Assembly (NCBI RefSeq): GCF_002252155.1
Contig: NZ_NEFD01000002.1
Location: forward strand, 124,001 to 188,000
Length of the DNA stretch: 64,000 nucleotides
Origin: Wohlfahrtiimonas sp. G9077
GTDB lineage: Bacteria; Pseudomonadota; Gammaproteobacteria; Cardiobacteriales; Wohlfahrtiimonadaceae
Direction of reading: 5' to 3'
The position numbers and the translations under genes were made by a program. How positions within the stretch are numbered: position 1 is the stretch's first letter; the number at the start of each line of letters is the position of its first letter. Below, one piece after another: positions 36,813 through 47,342 of the stretch. A model generated the notes under the pieces. It had not been told where the DNA came from and searched no databases. It worked only from the letters and a program-made list of their open reading frames with translations.

Positions 36813-38219
36813 TTAGAATTTAGGCGCAACGTGATGCGGGTGCAATAAATTCTCTTCAGACAGCAAATCATCGAGTTCAGCTTCTGTCATTAAACCGCGC
36901 TCAAGCACCACTTCTTTGATGCTTTTACCGGTTTGAGCACAAATTTTACCTACAATGTCACCTTCAGCATGACCAATGACGGGATTCAAATAGGTGATGA
37001 TGCCGATGGAATTGAGTACAAAGTCACGGCAGCGCTCTGTATTGACGGTGATGCCATCAATGCAACGATCGCGCAAGTTATAACAACCATTGTGCAGTAA
37101 ACTCATAGATTCATACATGGCTTGAACGATCACAGGTTCCATCACATTCAGTTGTAACTGCGCCGCATCGGCAGCAAGGGAAACGGTGACGTCATTGCCC
37201 ATCACTTTAAAACACAGCTGATTGATCACTTCCGGTAAGACAGGATTGACTTTTGCCGGCATGATGGAGCTACCTGCTTGTAATTCAGGGAGATTGATCT
37301 CTTTTAATGCGGTACGTGGGCCTGACGTGAGTAAGCGTAAATCGTTACAGATTTTGCCTAAACGAATGGCGCATCGTTTGAGTCCTGCATGTAAGGTGAC
37401 CAAATCTGAGCAATCATACGTGGCGGAAAATAGATCTTCAGCGCTGCGGCAAGGTTTGCCCACAAGTTCGGATAAATGCTTGACCACCGTTTGTGGATAA
37501 TTTTCTGGAGTATTGATGCCTGAGCCAATGGCCGTTGCGCCAAGGTTAAAGGTCAATAAATCATCGGCGGCGATGGATAGGGCTTTGATTTCTGCGTTGA
37601 GCATTGCGGCAAAGGCATTGAACTCTTGGCCAACGCTCATTGGTACAGCATCTTGCAATTGTGTGCGACCCATTTTTAATACGTCTTGATACTCTGCGGC
37701 TTTAATCGCTAAGCCATCTTTTAAATAAGCAAGGGCGGTGAGTAAGCTCTGCATTTTTTCATAAAAGCCAAGGCGCAGCGCAGAAGGATAAGCATCATTG
37801 GTGGATTGCGAAAGATTAACATCATTGTTTGGATTGATGATGTCATAGCGACCTTTCGCTTCTCCTAACACTTCAAGAGCAAGGTTGGCGATCACTTCGT
37901 TCGCATTCATGTTTGATGAGGTGCCCGCGCCCCCTTGAAACACATCAATGGGGAACTGATCTAAACAGCGCCCATCTTTGAGGATTAAATCACAGGCTGC
38001 CACAATAGCATTGGCCTTGTGCGGCTCAATGATGCGCAAGGATTGATTGGCAAGTGCCACCGCTTTTTTCGTCAGCGCTAATCCGCGCACAATCTCTGGC
38101 ATATCGCTGATGGTTTGATTCGAGATGTTAAAGTTCTCGATCGCGCGTTGTGTATGTACGCCGTAGTAGCATTCATCTGATATTTCTTTGCTGCCCAATA
38201 GATCGACTTCTGTACGCAT
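36813..38219 (-). CDS. aspA: aspartate ammonia-lyase
   Basis: Deaminates aspartate to fumarate and ammonia. I place the start at 38219 ([15 protein letters not shown]), where AAGGGG gives a good ribosome site and the alignment with E. coli AspA begins; the frame extends 51 bp further upstream to an ATG without one. 468 residues. Motifs: [39 protein letters not shown], and the catalytic loop [13 protein letters not shown] nearby source of free ammonia is interesting in view of the glutaminase-less GuaA. It precedes the Rrf2 gene's stop by about 110 bp, same strand. Confidence 0.95.
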   Translation of the reverse strand: MRTEVDLLGSKEISDECYYGVHTQRAIENFNISNQTISDMPEIVRGLALTKKAVALANQSLRIIEPHKANAIVAACDLILKDGRCLDQFPIDVFQGGAGTSSNMNANEVIANLALEVLGEAKGRYDIINPNNDVNLSQSTNDAYPSALRLGFYEKMQSLLTALAYLKDGLAIKAAEYQDVLKMGRTQLQDAVPMSVGQEFNAFAAMLNAEIKALSIAADDLLTFNLGATAIGSGINTPENYPQTVVKHLSELVGKPCRSAEDLFSATYDCSDLVTLHAGLKRCAIRLGKICNDLRLLTSGPRTALKEINLPELQAGSSIMPAKVNPVLPEVINQLCFKVMGNDVTVSLAADAAQLQLNVMEPVIVQAMYESMSLLHNGCYNLRDRCIDGITVNTERCRDFVLNSIGIITYLNPVIGHAEGDIVGKICAQTGKSIKEVVLERGLMTEAELDDLLSEENLLHPHHVAPKF

Positions 38220-38327
38220 TGCTTCCCCTTTATGATGGATGATTTGTGTTGATAAAATTTCAGCGCTCATTATTGTAAGCCCTTTAATTTTATTGTCATC
38301 TGGAAAAAATGCGAAGTTGCAAAACCA

Positions 38328-38768
38328 CTACAAATAATACATGTAATCCGAATTGCTTTTTTGGGCATTTTGCGCGAGCATCTCTAATGTAATGCCTTTG
38401 AGTGTGCTCACAATTGCTTGATCAAGGGGCGCATAAATGAGCTCTTCCAGTGTGTTTTCAATGGTGGGTGCAATCTCTTCGACGGTGGCATCATTTTTGG
38501 CAAATAATGCCGGTTCAACGCAGCTTAATACGTCGTATAATGTCAAAGCACTAGGGGCATCAGTTAAAAAGTAACCACCTTGTGAGCCCTTAATGGCAGA
38601 GACAACGTTGCCTTGCTTGAGTTGGGAGAAAACGCGCTCTAAATAGATTTTTGAGATGTTAAGGTCCGTTGCAATCTCTAACACCGTCATGGTGGCTTTT
38701 GAGTCATATAATGTGGCCATTTTGATGACGGAGGCTAACGCATAACGTGATTTTGCAGACAGTTTCAT
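38328..38768 (-). CDS. Rrf2-family regulator, probable cysteine-metabolism repressor (CymR-like)
   Basis: 146-residue winged-helix regulator of the Rrf2 family. The recognition region is about residues 25-60 (TVLEIATDLNISKIYLERVFSQLKQ), followed by the wing KGSQGGYFLTD, all typical. Only one cysteine (SCVEPALF) is present, so it lacks the three-Cys iron-sulfur site of IscR/NsrR; that agrees with CymR-type members, which act with cysteine synthase. It is divergent from cysK, and the two promoters of cysK and the amino-acid ABC operon share an 18-bp motif. AGGGGA precedes the ATG. Cysteine-repressor function is inferred from context. Confidence 0.83.
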   Translation of the reverse strand: MKLSAKSRYALASVIKMATLYDSKATMTVLEIATDLNISKIYLERVFSQLKQGNVVSAIKGSQGGYFLTDAPSALTLYDVLSCVEPALFAKNDATVEEIAPTIENTLEELIYAPLDQAIVSTLKGITLEMLAQNAQKSNSDYMYYL

Positions 38769-38791
38769 AAGATCCCCTAAAGATTATTCAA

Positions 38792-38821
38792 TTGACAATC
38801 GAGCTGATGATTTGGTAAATT
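38792..38821 (+). promoter_or_regulatory. cysK promoter
   Basis: TTGACA (38792-38797), 18-bp spacer, TAAATT (38816-38821). The shared 18-bp motif starts 15 bp after the -10. Confidence 0.5.
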
Positions 38822-38836
38822 AGTATACATACAAAG

Positions 38837-38854
38837 CATATATTAAAAGTATGT
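38837..38854 (+). promoter_or_regulatory. candidate Rrf2 operator upstream of cysK
   Basis: CATATATTAAAAGTATGT; 16 of 18 bases equal the site at 39947-39964 in front of the amino-acid ABC operon. It contains the imperfect dyad CATA...TATG, with a further ACATAC at 38827-38832 complementary to its GTATGT end. Confidence 0.55.
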
Positions 38855-38895
38855 TTGATCAGATGCAAGTAAAATTTTATAGCGAGGCAATAGTG

Positions 38896-39831
38896 ATGGC
38901 AAGAATTTATGACAGTGTAACGGAGTTGATTGGTCATACCCCTTTATTAAAATTGAATCGTTTTTCTAAGGCGCAAGGGCTCGCGACTCCCATTTTAGCA
39001 AAGTTAGAATATTTAAATCCGGCCGGCAGCATTAAAGATCGCGTGGCGCGCGCGATGATCGAAACGGCAGAAGCTGCGGGCATTTTAAAAGAAGGTTCTG
39101 TCATCATTGAGCCGACAAGCGGCAATACGGGCATTGGTTTAGCTTCTGTGGCCTCTGCAAAAGGGTATCGTATCATTTTAACGATGCCAGAAACCATGAG
39201 CATTGAGCGCCGCAATCTATTGCAAGCTTATGGTGCAGAGTTGATCCTCACTGAAGGTAGCAAAGGGATGAAAGGTGCAATTGCAAAAGCCGATGAATTG
39301 GCACAAACCATTGAAAATGGTGTGATTCTTGGGCAATTTGTCAATCCTGCGAACCCTCAAGCGCATGTGGATACCACAGGCCCAGAGATTTGGGAAGACA
39401 CCGAAGGTAAAGTGGACATTGTGGTGGCAGGCGTTGGTACGGGCGGCACCATCTCTGGGATTGGTCGTTATTTGAAAGCGAAAAATCCAGCCATTGAGAT
39501 CATTGCGATGGAACCAGAATCTTCTCCAATGTTGTCAAAAGGCAGTGCTGGCCCACATAAAATCCAAGGCATTGGCGCGGGATTTGTGCCCGAAACATTG
39601 GACACAAAAATTTATGATGAAGTGGTCACGGTCTCTGACAGCGATGCGTTTGTGATGGCACCTTTAGTGGCTGCCAATGAAGGTTTACTCATCGGGATTT
39701 CAGCCAGTGCTGCGGTTAAAGCGGCTGTTGAGATCGCCAAGCGTCCAGGCAATGAGCACAAAAACATTGTGGTGATTTTGCCAGACAGCGGGGAAAAATA
39801 TCTTTCAACGCCATTGTTTGATCGCAAATAA
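38896..39831 (+). CDS. cysK: cysteine synthase A
   Basis: O-acetylserine sulfhydrylase, PLP-dependent. The start at 38896 (MARIYDSVTELIGHTPLLKL) has GAGG 8 bp upstream; an in-frame ATG at 38851 lies inside the proposed operator and adds 15 unconserved residues. 311 residues with PLP lysine K47 in NPAGSIKDRVA, the substrate loop EPTSGNTGIGLA and GVGTGGTISGIGRYLK. Divergent from the Rrf2 gene and followed by a terminator, then a probable cystine ABC transporter. Confidence 0.96.
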   Translation: MARIYDSVTELIGHTPLLKLNRFSKAQGLATPILAKLEYLNPAGSIKDRVARAMIETAEAAGILKEGSVIIEPTSGNTGIGLASVASAKGYRIILTMPETMSIERRNLLQAYGAELILTEGSKGMKGAIAKADELAQTIENGVILGQFVNPANPQAHVDTTGPEIWEDTEGKVDIVVAGVGTGGTISGIGRYLKAKNPAIEIIAMEPESSPMLSKGSAGPHKIQGIGAGFVPETLDTKIYDEVVTVSDSDAFVMAPLVAANEGLLIGISASAAVKAAVEIAKRPGNEHKNIVVILPDSGEKYLSTPLFDRK

Positions 39832-39847
39832 GCGACGCTCTTTTATC

Positions 39848-39876
39848 AAAGCCCGACGATGATCGGGCTTTTTTTA
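39848..39876 (+). terminator. terminator of cysK
   Basis: AAAGCCCGA / TCGGGCTTT stem with loop CGATGA, followed by a run of T. Confidence 0.88.
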
Positions 39877-39946
39877 TGGCGATTATTTTTAGGTGATGAT
39901 TGACAAAGGGTTAAATGCTCTGTTACTTTATTATGATCTTACTAAA

Positions 39947-39964
39947 CATATATATAAAGTATGT
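39947..39964 (+). promoter_or_regulatory. candidate Rrf2 operator upstream of the amino-acid ABC operon
   Basis: CATATATATAAAGTATGT with flanking A gives the dyad ACATA-N9-TATGT. It matches the cysK site in 16 of 18 bases and lies about 10 bp after a possible -10 (TATGAT, 39932-39937). Confidence 0.55.
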
Positions 39965-39970
39965 AATAAA

Positions 39971-40633
39971 ATGATGACCGATGCCTTCCAACATGTTTTA
40001 CCGTTAGTGATCAGCGCTTTGTGGGTGACTTTAAAGATCTCAGCCTTTGGCATTGCCATCGCTTTGATCTTAGGGTTGGCGGTCAGCCTTGTGATTTTTT
40101 TGCGTGTGCCGGTGCTGCATGCGCTTGGCAATGGTTATGTGGCATTTTTCAGAAATACGCCGTTGTTGTTGCATCTATTTTTTCTCTATTTTGGTTTGCC
40201 GCGCGCCTTTGGGATTTTATTGAGTTTTGAAACCACCGCATTATTGGGCTTGTCTTTGTTGGGCGGTGCGTATATGGCTGAAGCCTTTAAAAGTGGTTTA
40301 TCCGCCATTGCACCGATTCAGTTAGATGCTGCAAAAGCCTTGGGACTCAATCGATTACAATTGGTGCGCTATGTGTTGGTGCCGCAAGCTTTATCCTATT
40401 CTGTGCCAGCGCTTGGCGCGAATGCCATCTTTTTGTTTAAAGAAACCTCCGTATTCACCGCAATCGCAGGGACAGACATCACCACGGTGCTCATCAATCA
40501 AATCAGCAGTGTTGGGCATACGGATCTTAATTTAACGCTTTTGGTGTTGTCGTATATGGTGGTGATCATTCCGATGGCAATGCTCCTCCATTACATTGAA
40601 AAGAGGGTGCGCCATGCAGAATTTGGGGCTTGA
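39971..40633 (+). CDS. polar amino-acid ABC permease 1 (probable cystine transporter)
   Basis: HisM/YecS-type inner-membrane permease. I take the ATG at 39971 (MMTDAFQHVLPLVISALWVTLKIS), where family alignment begins; the frame is open upstream to a GTG at 39893, but those residues are unconserved and would run through the proposed operator. No ribosome site is visible, so the start is provisional. About 221 residues with membrane helices and the EAA loop (LDAAKALGLNRLQLVRYVLVPQAL). Overlaps the next permease by 20 bp; the two should form the heterodimeric channel. Confidence 0.85.
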   Translation: MMTDAFQHVLPLVISALWVTLKISAFGIAIALILGLAVSLVIFLRVPVLHALGNGYVAFFRNTPLLLHLFFLYFGLPRAFGILLSFETTALLGLSLLGGAYMAEAFKSGLSAIAPIQLDAAKALGLNRLQLVRYVLVPQALSYSVPALGANAIFLFKETSVFTAIAGTDITTVLINQISSVGHTDLNLTLLVLSYMVVIIPMAMLLHYIEKRVRHAEFGA

Positions 40634-41294
40634 TGTTTTAGATTGGATCACCTTTAAGCGCTTAGCTGTGGGGCTTTATTACACGCTAGAAGTGGCTGTG
40701 ATCGCGATTGTTTTAAGCTTGGTTTTGGGCATTGTGTTTGGCTGGCTCAGGACTTTAAACAATCGTCCATTGAATTGGGTGTTTAAAGGCTATTTAGAGA
40801 TTGTGCGCATTCTACCCACGTTGGTGATTTTGTATGTGCTCTATTACATTTTACCCAGCGTATTGCATGTGGACATCAACGGCCGCGTGGTGGGCATCAT
40901 TGCCTTCACCTTCTGGGGCGCTGCTGAAATGAGTGACATCATTCGCAGCAGCCTCATCTCCATTCCGAAACATCAGCGTGATTCAGGTTTGGCATTGGGT
41001 TTAAATCAGCGTGAACTCTTTTGGTATGTATTGTTGCCTCAAGCGCTGGTGCGCGCTTTACCAGCCACATTGAATCTAGCGGCACGCATCATCATGACCA
41101 CATCTTTACTGGTGCTCATCGGCGTGCAAGACATCACCAAAGTGGGTAAAGAGATCATTGAATACGCCACCATGATGAATAACCCCATGGCACCTTTTTG
41201 GATTTATGGCGTCATTTTGCTCACTTTTTTCTTGATCTGCTATCCGCTGTCGCGTTTAGCAGCCCGTTTAGCCCGCACAACGCATGAAGGATGA
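40614..41294 (+). CDS. polar amino-acid ABC permease 2
   Basis: Second permease of the same transporter, about 226 residues from the ATG at 40614, preceded by AGAGGG; the longer frame begins with TTG at 40596. Helices plus the EAA loop RDSGLALGLNQRELFWYVLLPQAL are visible. It overlaps the previous gene by 20 bp and ends just before the ATPase start, so all four transporter genes form one operon. Confidence 0.9.
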   Translation: MQNLGLDVLDWITFKRLAVGLYYTLEVAVIAIVLSLVLGIVFGWLRTLNNRPLNWVFKGYLEIVRILPTLVILYVLYYILPSVLHVDINGRVVGIIAFTFWGAAEMSDIIRSSLISIPKHQRDSGLALGLNQRELFWYVLLPQALVRALPATLNLAARIIMTTSLLVLIGVQDITKVGKEIIEYATMMNNPMAPFWIYGVILLTFFLICYPLSRLAARLARTTHEG

Positions 41295-41295
41295 T

Positions 41296-42024
41296 ATGAC
41301 TCAGCTCTCAATACACAATTTGCATAAAACCTTCGGGGATCGCGCCATTTTAAAAGGTGTGGATTTAACGGTGACGCAAGGCGAAGTGGTGGTGATTTTA
41401 GGGCCATCGGGCTGTGGAAAATCGACGTTGTTGCGCTGCATTAATGGATTAGAAGCGATTGATTCAGGTGAGATCATCTTTAAAGATCAGCGGCTCGATG
41501 CAAAAACTGATTGGACAAAAGTGCGCCAAGCCATTGGCATGGTGTTTCAAAGTTATGATCTGTTCCCGAACATGACAGTGTTAGAGAACATTCTCCTTGG
41601 GCCTTTGAAGGTACAAAAGCGCAATCGCGTAGAAGTGATGGCAGAAGTGGATCAATTGCTGACCAAAGTGGGGCTCATCGATCGTAAAGATGCTTATCCG
41701 CGTCAATTGTCCGGCGGACAAAAACAGCGCATTGCCATTGTACGTGCTTTAGCGATGCGTCCAGAATTGATGCTGTTTGATGAAGTGACCGCCTCCCTTG
41801 ATCCTGAAATGGTGAGGGAAGTGTTGGAAGTGATGCAAAATTTAGCCACCGATGGCATGACGATGTTGATCGTCACCCATGAGCTCAATTTTGCCCGTAA
41901 AGTTGCCGATCGCATTGTGTTTATGGATCAAGGCAACATTGTAGAAACGGCTGCGCCTGAGAAGTTTTTCTCATCACCAAAGAGTGAGCGCGCCCGTCAA
42001 TTTTTAAACGTCTTTGATTTTTAA
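41296..42024 (+). CDS. amino-acid ABC transporter ATP-binding protein
   Basis: ATPase of the transporter, about 242 residues. The ATG at 41296 has AAGGA 5 bp upstream, one base after the permease stop; an ATG at 41284 is also in frame. Walker A GPSGCGKST, Q-loop VFQSYDLFPNMTV, signature LSGGQKQRIAIVRALAM and Walker B MLFDEVTASLD are all intact. The sequence is of the GlnQ/TcyC polar amino-acid class. Confidence 0.95.
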   Translation: MTQLSIHNLHKTFGDRAILKGVDLTVTQGEVVVILGPSGCGKSTLLRCINGLEAIDSGEIIFKDQRLDAKTDWTKVRQAIGMVFQSYDLFPNMTVLENILLGPLKVQKRNRVEVMAEVDQLLTKVGLIDRKDAYPRQLSGGQKQRIAIVRALAMRPELMLFDEVTASLDPEMVREVLEVMQNLATDGMTMLIVTHELNFARKVADRIVFMDQGNIVETAAPEKFFSSPKSERARQFLNVFDF

Positions 42025-42047
42025 ATATAATTTATGAGGAGAACACC

Positions 42048-42878
42048 ATGAAACATCGTCACCATAAAGCTGCATTGTTATTGGTAAGCGCGGCCTTTTT
42101 ATCCAATTATGCTTTGGCAGAGGACAACAGTTTACAAGCCGTGAAGGATCGCGGTGAGCTTCGTGTGGCTGTATTCAGTGATAAACCACCGTTTGGTTAT
42201 GTGGATCGCGAAGGGCAATCACAAGGCTATGACATTGAATTGGCCAAAGCTTTGGGCAAAGCGCTCTTTGGCACCGATGGCAAAGTGACATTTGTGCTCA
42301 CAGAGGCACAAAATCGCATTAATGTGTTGGATGCCAATAAAGTGGATGTGACGCTTGCCAATTTTACAGTGACGCCTGAGCGCAGCGCGCAAGTGGATTT
42401 TGGTCATCCATATATGAAAACAGCCATCGGCATTGTTTCCCCTAAAAATGCGCCTGTAACGGATGTAGCGGCATTAGATGGCAATGTGCTCATTGTCAAT
42501 AAAGGCACAACGTCAGAAAGCTATTTCACTCAACATCACCCAAAAGTGACATTGCAAAAGTATGATCACAACTCAGAAGCCTTTGCCGCCCTTAAAGATG
42601 GCCGCGCAAAAGCATTGGCGCATGACAATACATTGCTGTATGCATGGGCGAAAAATAACCCTGAATTTGATGTCTCCATCCAAGTGATTGGCAATGAAGA
42701 TGTGATTGCGCCAGCTGTGAAAAAGGGCAATACAGAATTGCTCAATTGGATCAACGATGAGATCAAAACCCTACAGAGCCAAGCATTTTTCCATCAAGCG
42801 TATGACAAAACCATGAAGCCGTTTTATGGTGAGAACATTAACCCTGACAATATCGTCATTGATGCAAGCAACCCATAA
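42048..42878 (+). CDS. amino-acid ABC substrate-binding protein (cystine/polar amino acid)
   Basis: Periplasmic binding protein of family 3, 276 residues. Signal peptide 1-24 (MKHRHHKAALLLVSAAFLSNYALA). Typical sequence: LRVAVFSDKPPFGYVDREGQSQGYDIELAKALGKALFG, VDVTLANFTVTPERSAQVDFGHPYM and GALAHDNTLLYAWA-like. GAGGAGA precedes the ATG. Last gene of the operon, followed by a terminator. Cystine as substrate is inferred from the shared motif with cysK and is not provable from the protein alone. Confidence 0.9.
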   Translation: MKHRHHKAALLLVSAAFLSNYALAEDNSLQAVKDRGELRVAVFSDKPPFGYVDREGQSQGYDIELAKALGKALFGTDGKVTFVLTEAQNRINVLDANKVDVTLANFTVTPERSAQVDFGHPYMKTAIGIVSPKNAPVTDVAALDGNVLIVNKGTTSESYFTQHHPKVTLQKYDHNSEAFAALKDGRAKALAHDNTLLYAWAKNNPEFDVSIQVIGNEDVIAPAVKKGNTELLNWINDEIKTLQSQAFFHQAYDKTMKPFYGENINPDNIVIDASNP

Positions 42879-42916
42879 CTTTTTTGCTTGAACAATAGAT
42901 CAACAATCCCTAGTTT

Positions 42917-42945
42917 GCCCAGTTGTCGTGATTGGGCTTTTTTTT
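42917..42945 (+). terminator. terminator of the ABC transporter operon
   Basis: GCCCAGT / ATTGGGC stem (one G.U) followed by eight T. It touches the stop of the convergent hypothetical gene. Confidence 0.75.
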
Positions 42946-43471
42946 ACATGCGATATTTGTGGGCGCGCATATGATTGCGCACGGGAAATGATAGGGAGCG
43001 AAATTGTTCTTGGTACCAAATGGTCATTTCACGGCAAAAGCTTTTGATTTTTTCATCTTGCCATAATTTTTTTAAATCTGCTTTTGATAAGCGATGTTTG
43101 GCGCTTTCTTGATATTTTGAGACATAAACACGGCCAGTGTAAGGATCGAGTTTTGGCCAAGGTTGTTTAGGGTTTTTATAGTAACCAAAGGGCACAGAAG
43201 GGTATGAGTTGGCCTCATCGCGGGTAAAGAGCCATAAACCCACACAGAGGAAAGATTGCTGTGTGTCCGTGGCTCTGAGCATTCGGCTCTCTCCAAGGAG
43301 CGAGACAAATTCTTGATTTTGTGGTTTTTCGGTGGGGGATTGTCTTGGGTCATTATCATCGTATTTGCCGGAGAGCCATAAGGCAATGCTTAAGCGTTCA
43401 CTGTATTCATCATGGCCAATCAGACCGAGATCGTAATGAATTTCTGCCAGTGTGATGAGCGTGTTTTCCAT
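42944..43471 (-). CDS. hypothetical protein
   Basis: 175 residues from the ATG at 43471, which has AGGGA 5-6 bp upstream; the frame continues upstream without a better start. Not recognised. It is soluble, without signal peptide or membrane helix, and rich in Trp, Tyr, Arg and Lys in its C-terminal half: LWLFTRDEANSYPSVPFGYY and KQPWPKLDPYTGRVYVSK are the most distinctive parts. It begins MENTLITLAEIHYDLGLIGHDEYSERL. Convergent with the ABC transporter operon and divergent from the BaiN-like gene. I do not propose a function. Confidence 0.7.
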   Translation of the reverse strand: MENTLITLAEIHYDLGLIGHDEYSERLSIALWLSGKYDDNDPRQSPTEKPQNQEFVSLLGESRMLRATDTQQSFLCVGLWLFTRDEANSYPSVPFGYYKNPKQPWPKLDPYTGRVYVSKYQESAKHRLSKADLKKLWQDEKIKSFCREMTIWYQEQFRSLSFPVRNHMRAHKYRM

Positions 43472-43629
43472 CGTTGTCCCTAATTGATTAATGATTAAAA
43501 TTTGATATAGGTCAAAGTTTCGCAATCCTAACGCAATTGATCAAAATAAACAATTTAAATCATGAAGAAATTGCAGTTTTTATTTTGGCATTTCTTATAA
43601 TGTGGGCTGCAATCGGTTATGTGGGTTAA

Positions 43630-44826
43630 ATGATTTTGAAACAATATGATGTGGTGATCATCGGTGCAGGCGCCTCTGGCCTGATGACAGCGTTTATGGC
43701 AGCGCAGCGTGGGCGCTCGGTATTGGTGCTTGAAAAAGCCAATAAAGTGGGTAAAAAAATTCTGATGTCTGGCGGTGGAAAATGTAATTTCACCAATTTG
43801 TATGTCACGCCGGACAATTATCTGTCATCGAATCCTCATTTTGTGGTGTCGGCCTTAGCCCGTTACACGCAGTGGGATTTTTTGGGCTTGGTCAATGATC
43901 ATGGCATTGCGTATGAAGAGCGCAAACATGGGCAGTTATTTACGATCGATGGCGCTAAACAGATTCTGGCGATGCTGTTAAAAGAGTGCGAAAAAGCGCG
44001 CCGCGTCACCATCGAAACCCATGCCGCGGTGACTGATGTGACGCATCAAGACAATGGCTTTGTGGTGCAATCAACGCTTGGGACATTTCAGGCAGAATCG
44101 TTGGTGGTGGCTTCAGGCGGTTTGTCCATTCCAACGCTTGGCGGTTCAGGCATCGGTTATGAGATTGCAAAACAGTTTGGTCACACGGTATTGCCGCGCC
44201 GTGCAGGTTTGGTGCCATTTACTTTTTCAGATGGCTTTAAAGCGCTGACCAGCCGTTTAAGCGGCACGGCGGTGGATGTGGTGCTCAGCAATGCACGGGC
44301 AAGCTTTGCAGAAGCTTTGCTGTTTACGCATCGTGGCTTAAGTGGGCCGGCAGCGTTGCAGTTGTCTAACTATTGGCAAGATGGTGAGCCCTTTGTGATG
44401 GATCTTTTGCCAAGCGTTGATGCAGCAGATTGGTTGATCCGCATGAAGCGCACGCACCCAAAATCCCTCTTAAGAACGCAATTGACAGAGCATTTACCAA
44501 AAAGTGTGGTGCTAGAGTTACAAGAATTGCTGTGGGCGAGCGCGCGTGATGAGCCTTTAGGGCAATGGAGCGATGAACGTTTACGGGCAATTGGGCAGCA
44601 ATTGCAAGCATTTGAGGTCAAACCCGCGGGCACAGAAGGCTATCGCACCGCAGAAGTGACCTTAGGTGGCGTTGACACGACAGAAGTCTCCTCAAAAACA
44701 ATGGAGAGCAACCGTCAAAAGGGGCTTTATTTTATTGGTGAAGTGCTCGATGTAACTGGGCATTTAGGCGGCTTTAATTTCCAATGGGCATGGGCTTCTG
44801 CGCATGCGGCCGCAGGATATGTTTGA
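43630..44826 (+). CDS. BaiN/YhiN-type FAD-dependent oxidoreductase
   Basis: 398-residue flavoprotein of the HI0933/YhiN family. FAD-binding GAGASG at 12-17, followed by VLEKANKVGKKILMSGGGKCNFTN, the signature of the family; GGLSIPTLGGSGIGYEIA and the terminal GEVLDVTGHLGGFNFQWAWASAHAAG also match. Role in most bacteria unknown; BaiN in gut clostridia reduces bile acid intermediates, but there is no basis for that activity here. No clear ribosome site. Stands alone before panD, 31 bp away. Confidence 0.9.
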   Translation: MILKQYDVVIIGAGASGLMTAFMAAQRGRSVLVLEKANKVGKKILMSGGGKCNFTNLYVTPDNYLSSNPHFVVSALARYTQWDFLGLVNDHGIAYEERKHGQLFTIDGAKQILAMLLKECEKARRVTIETHAAVTDVTHQDNGFVVQSTLGTFQAESLVVASGGLSIPTLGGSGIGYEIAKQFGHTVLPRRAGLVPFTFSDGFKALTSRLSGTAVDVVLSNARASFAEALLFTHRGLSGPAALQLSNYWQDGEPFVMDLLPSVDAADWLIRMKRTHPKSLLRTQLTEHLPKSVVLELQELLWASARDEPLGQWSDERLRAIGQQLQAFEVKPAGTEGYRTAEVTLGGVDTTEVSSKTMESNRQKGLYFIGEVLDVTGHLGGFNFQWAWASAHAAAGYV

Positions 44827-44857
44827 TGTTTTTAATGATGTAAGGAAAGAGTGAAAG

Positions 44858-45247
44858 ATGTTGTTATCAATGATGAAATCAAAAATTCACCGCGCCACAG
44901 TGACAGAAGCGAATCTTAATTATGTGGGCAGCATTACCATCGATGGTCAATTGCTCGATGCGGCGAATATTTTAGAAGGTGAGAAAGTTCAGGTGGTCAA
45001 TGTCAATAATGGCGCCCGTTTAGAAACCTATACCATTCGTGGGGAAGCGGGATCTGGCGTCATCTGTTTAAATGGCCCGGCGGCGCGTTATGCACAAGTG
45101 GATGATGTGGTGATCATCATTGCTTATGCCCTTGTGACGCCTGAGGAAGCGAAAACATTGCAGCAACAAGTGGTGTTTGTGGATCATGACAATTGCATTG
45201 ATGATGTTGCCCATCAGGAAATCCACGGGCAGACGCATCCGGTATAA
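44858..45247 (+). CDS. panD: aspartate 1-decarboxylase
   Basis: Makes beta-alanine for pantothenate and CoA. 129 residues; self-cleavage between G24 and S25 (NYVGSITID) generates the catalytic pyruvoyl group. The N-terminus [20 protein letters not shown] aligns fully with E. coli PanD, which supports the start, and [17 protein letters not shown] is conserved. No panB or panC is adjacent. Possibly cotranscribed with the BaiN-like gene. PanZ-dependence of cleavage is unknown. Confidence 0.97.
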   Translation: MLLSMMKSKIHRATVTEANLNYVGSITIDGQLLDAANILEGEKVQVVNVNNGARLETYTIRGEAGSGVICLNGPAARYAQVDDVVIIIAYALVTPEEAKTLQQQVVFVDHDNCIDDVAHQEIHGQTHPV

Positions 45248-45248
45248 G

Positions 45249-45277
45249 TTGCAATTATCCACAATAAACGCTATAAA
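45249..45277 (+). promoter_or_regulatory. thiC promoter
   Basis: TTGCAA (45249-45254), 17-bp spacer, TATAAA (45272-45277), just upstream of the riboswitch. The spacer happens to contain TTATCCACA, a perfect DnaA-box 9-mer. Confidence 0.65.
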
Positions 45278-45290
45278 TGAGGCAGATTTC

Positions 45291-45385
45291 ACTGGGGGTG
45301 TCCACGCTGTGGGCTGAGATTAAGGCAAATGTGCTTTTAAACCCTTTGGACCTGATCTGGCTCATACCAGCGTAGGGAAGTATAT
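45291..45385 (+). promoter_or_regulatory. TPP riboswitch (THI element)
   Basis: The conserved parts are visible: GGGGGTG at the start, GGCTGAGAT in the pyrimidine-sensing arm, GGACCTGATCTGG in the pyrophosphate arm and CAGCGTAGGGAAG closing it. It is oriented with thiC and ends about 15 bp before an intrinsic terminator, so TPP binding should stop transcription of thiC. Confidence 0.95.
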
Positions 45386-45400
45386 CCGAACGACTCGATG

Positions 45401-45434
45401 AGCCTTGTTTTCCACTGGGAAGCGGGGCTTTTTT
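45401..45434 (+). terminator. riboswitch expression-platform terminator
   Basis: A 13-bp stem with G.U pairs (AGCCTTGTTTTCC with GGGAAGCGGGGCT), loop ACT, then six T. Placed between the TPP aptamer and thiC, it is the probable off-state structure. Confidence 0.85.
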
Positions 45435-45504
45435 ATTGTCTAAAAAAAGTCGTTCATATTTCATTACGTTGCCAGACTCTCGTCATTTTTGTTTTGACAA
45501 TTAG

Positions 45505-47295
<1,791 letters not shown>

Positions 47296-47305
47296 ATTTC
47301 TGTCA

Positions 47306-47335
47306 TCAAAAAAGCGCCCATTGGGCGCTTTTTTT
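47306..47335 (+). terminator. bidirectional terminator after thiC
   Basis: AAAAAAGCGCCCA / TGGGCGCTTTTTT dyad between thiC and the convergent lipoprotein gene. Confidence 0.9.
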
Positions 47336-47342
47336 GATGCCA

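Noticed and set aside
39893-39970. Upstream extension of the first ABC permease from a GTG at 39893
   Set aside because: Extra residues are unconserved and would include the promoter motif shared with cysK; the ATG at 39971 fits the family better, although its ribosome site is poor.
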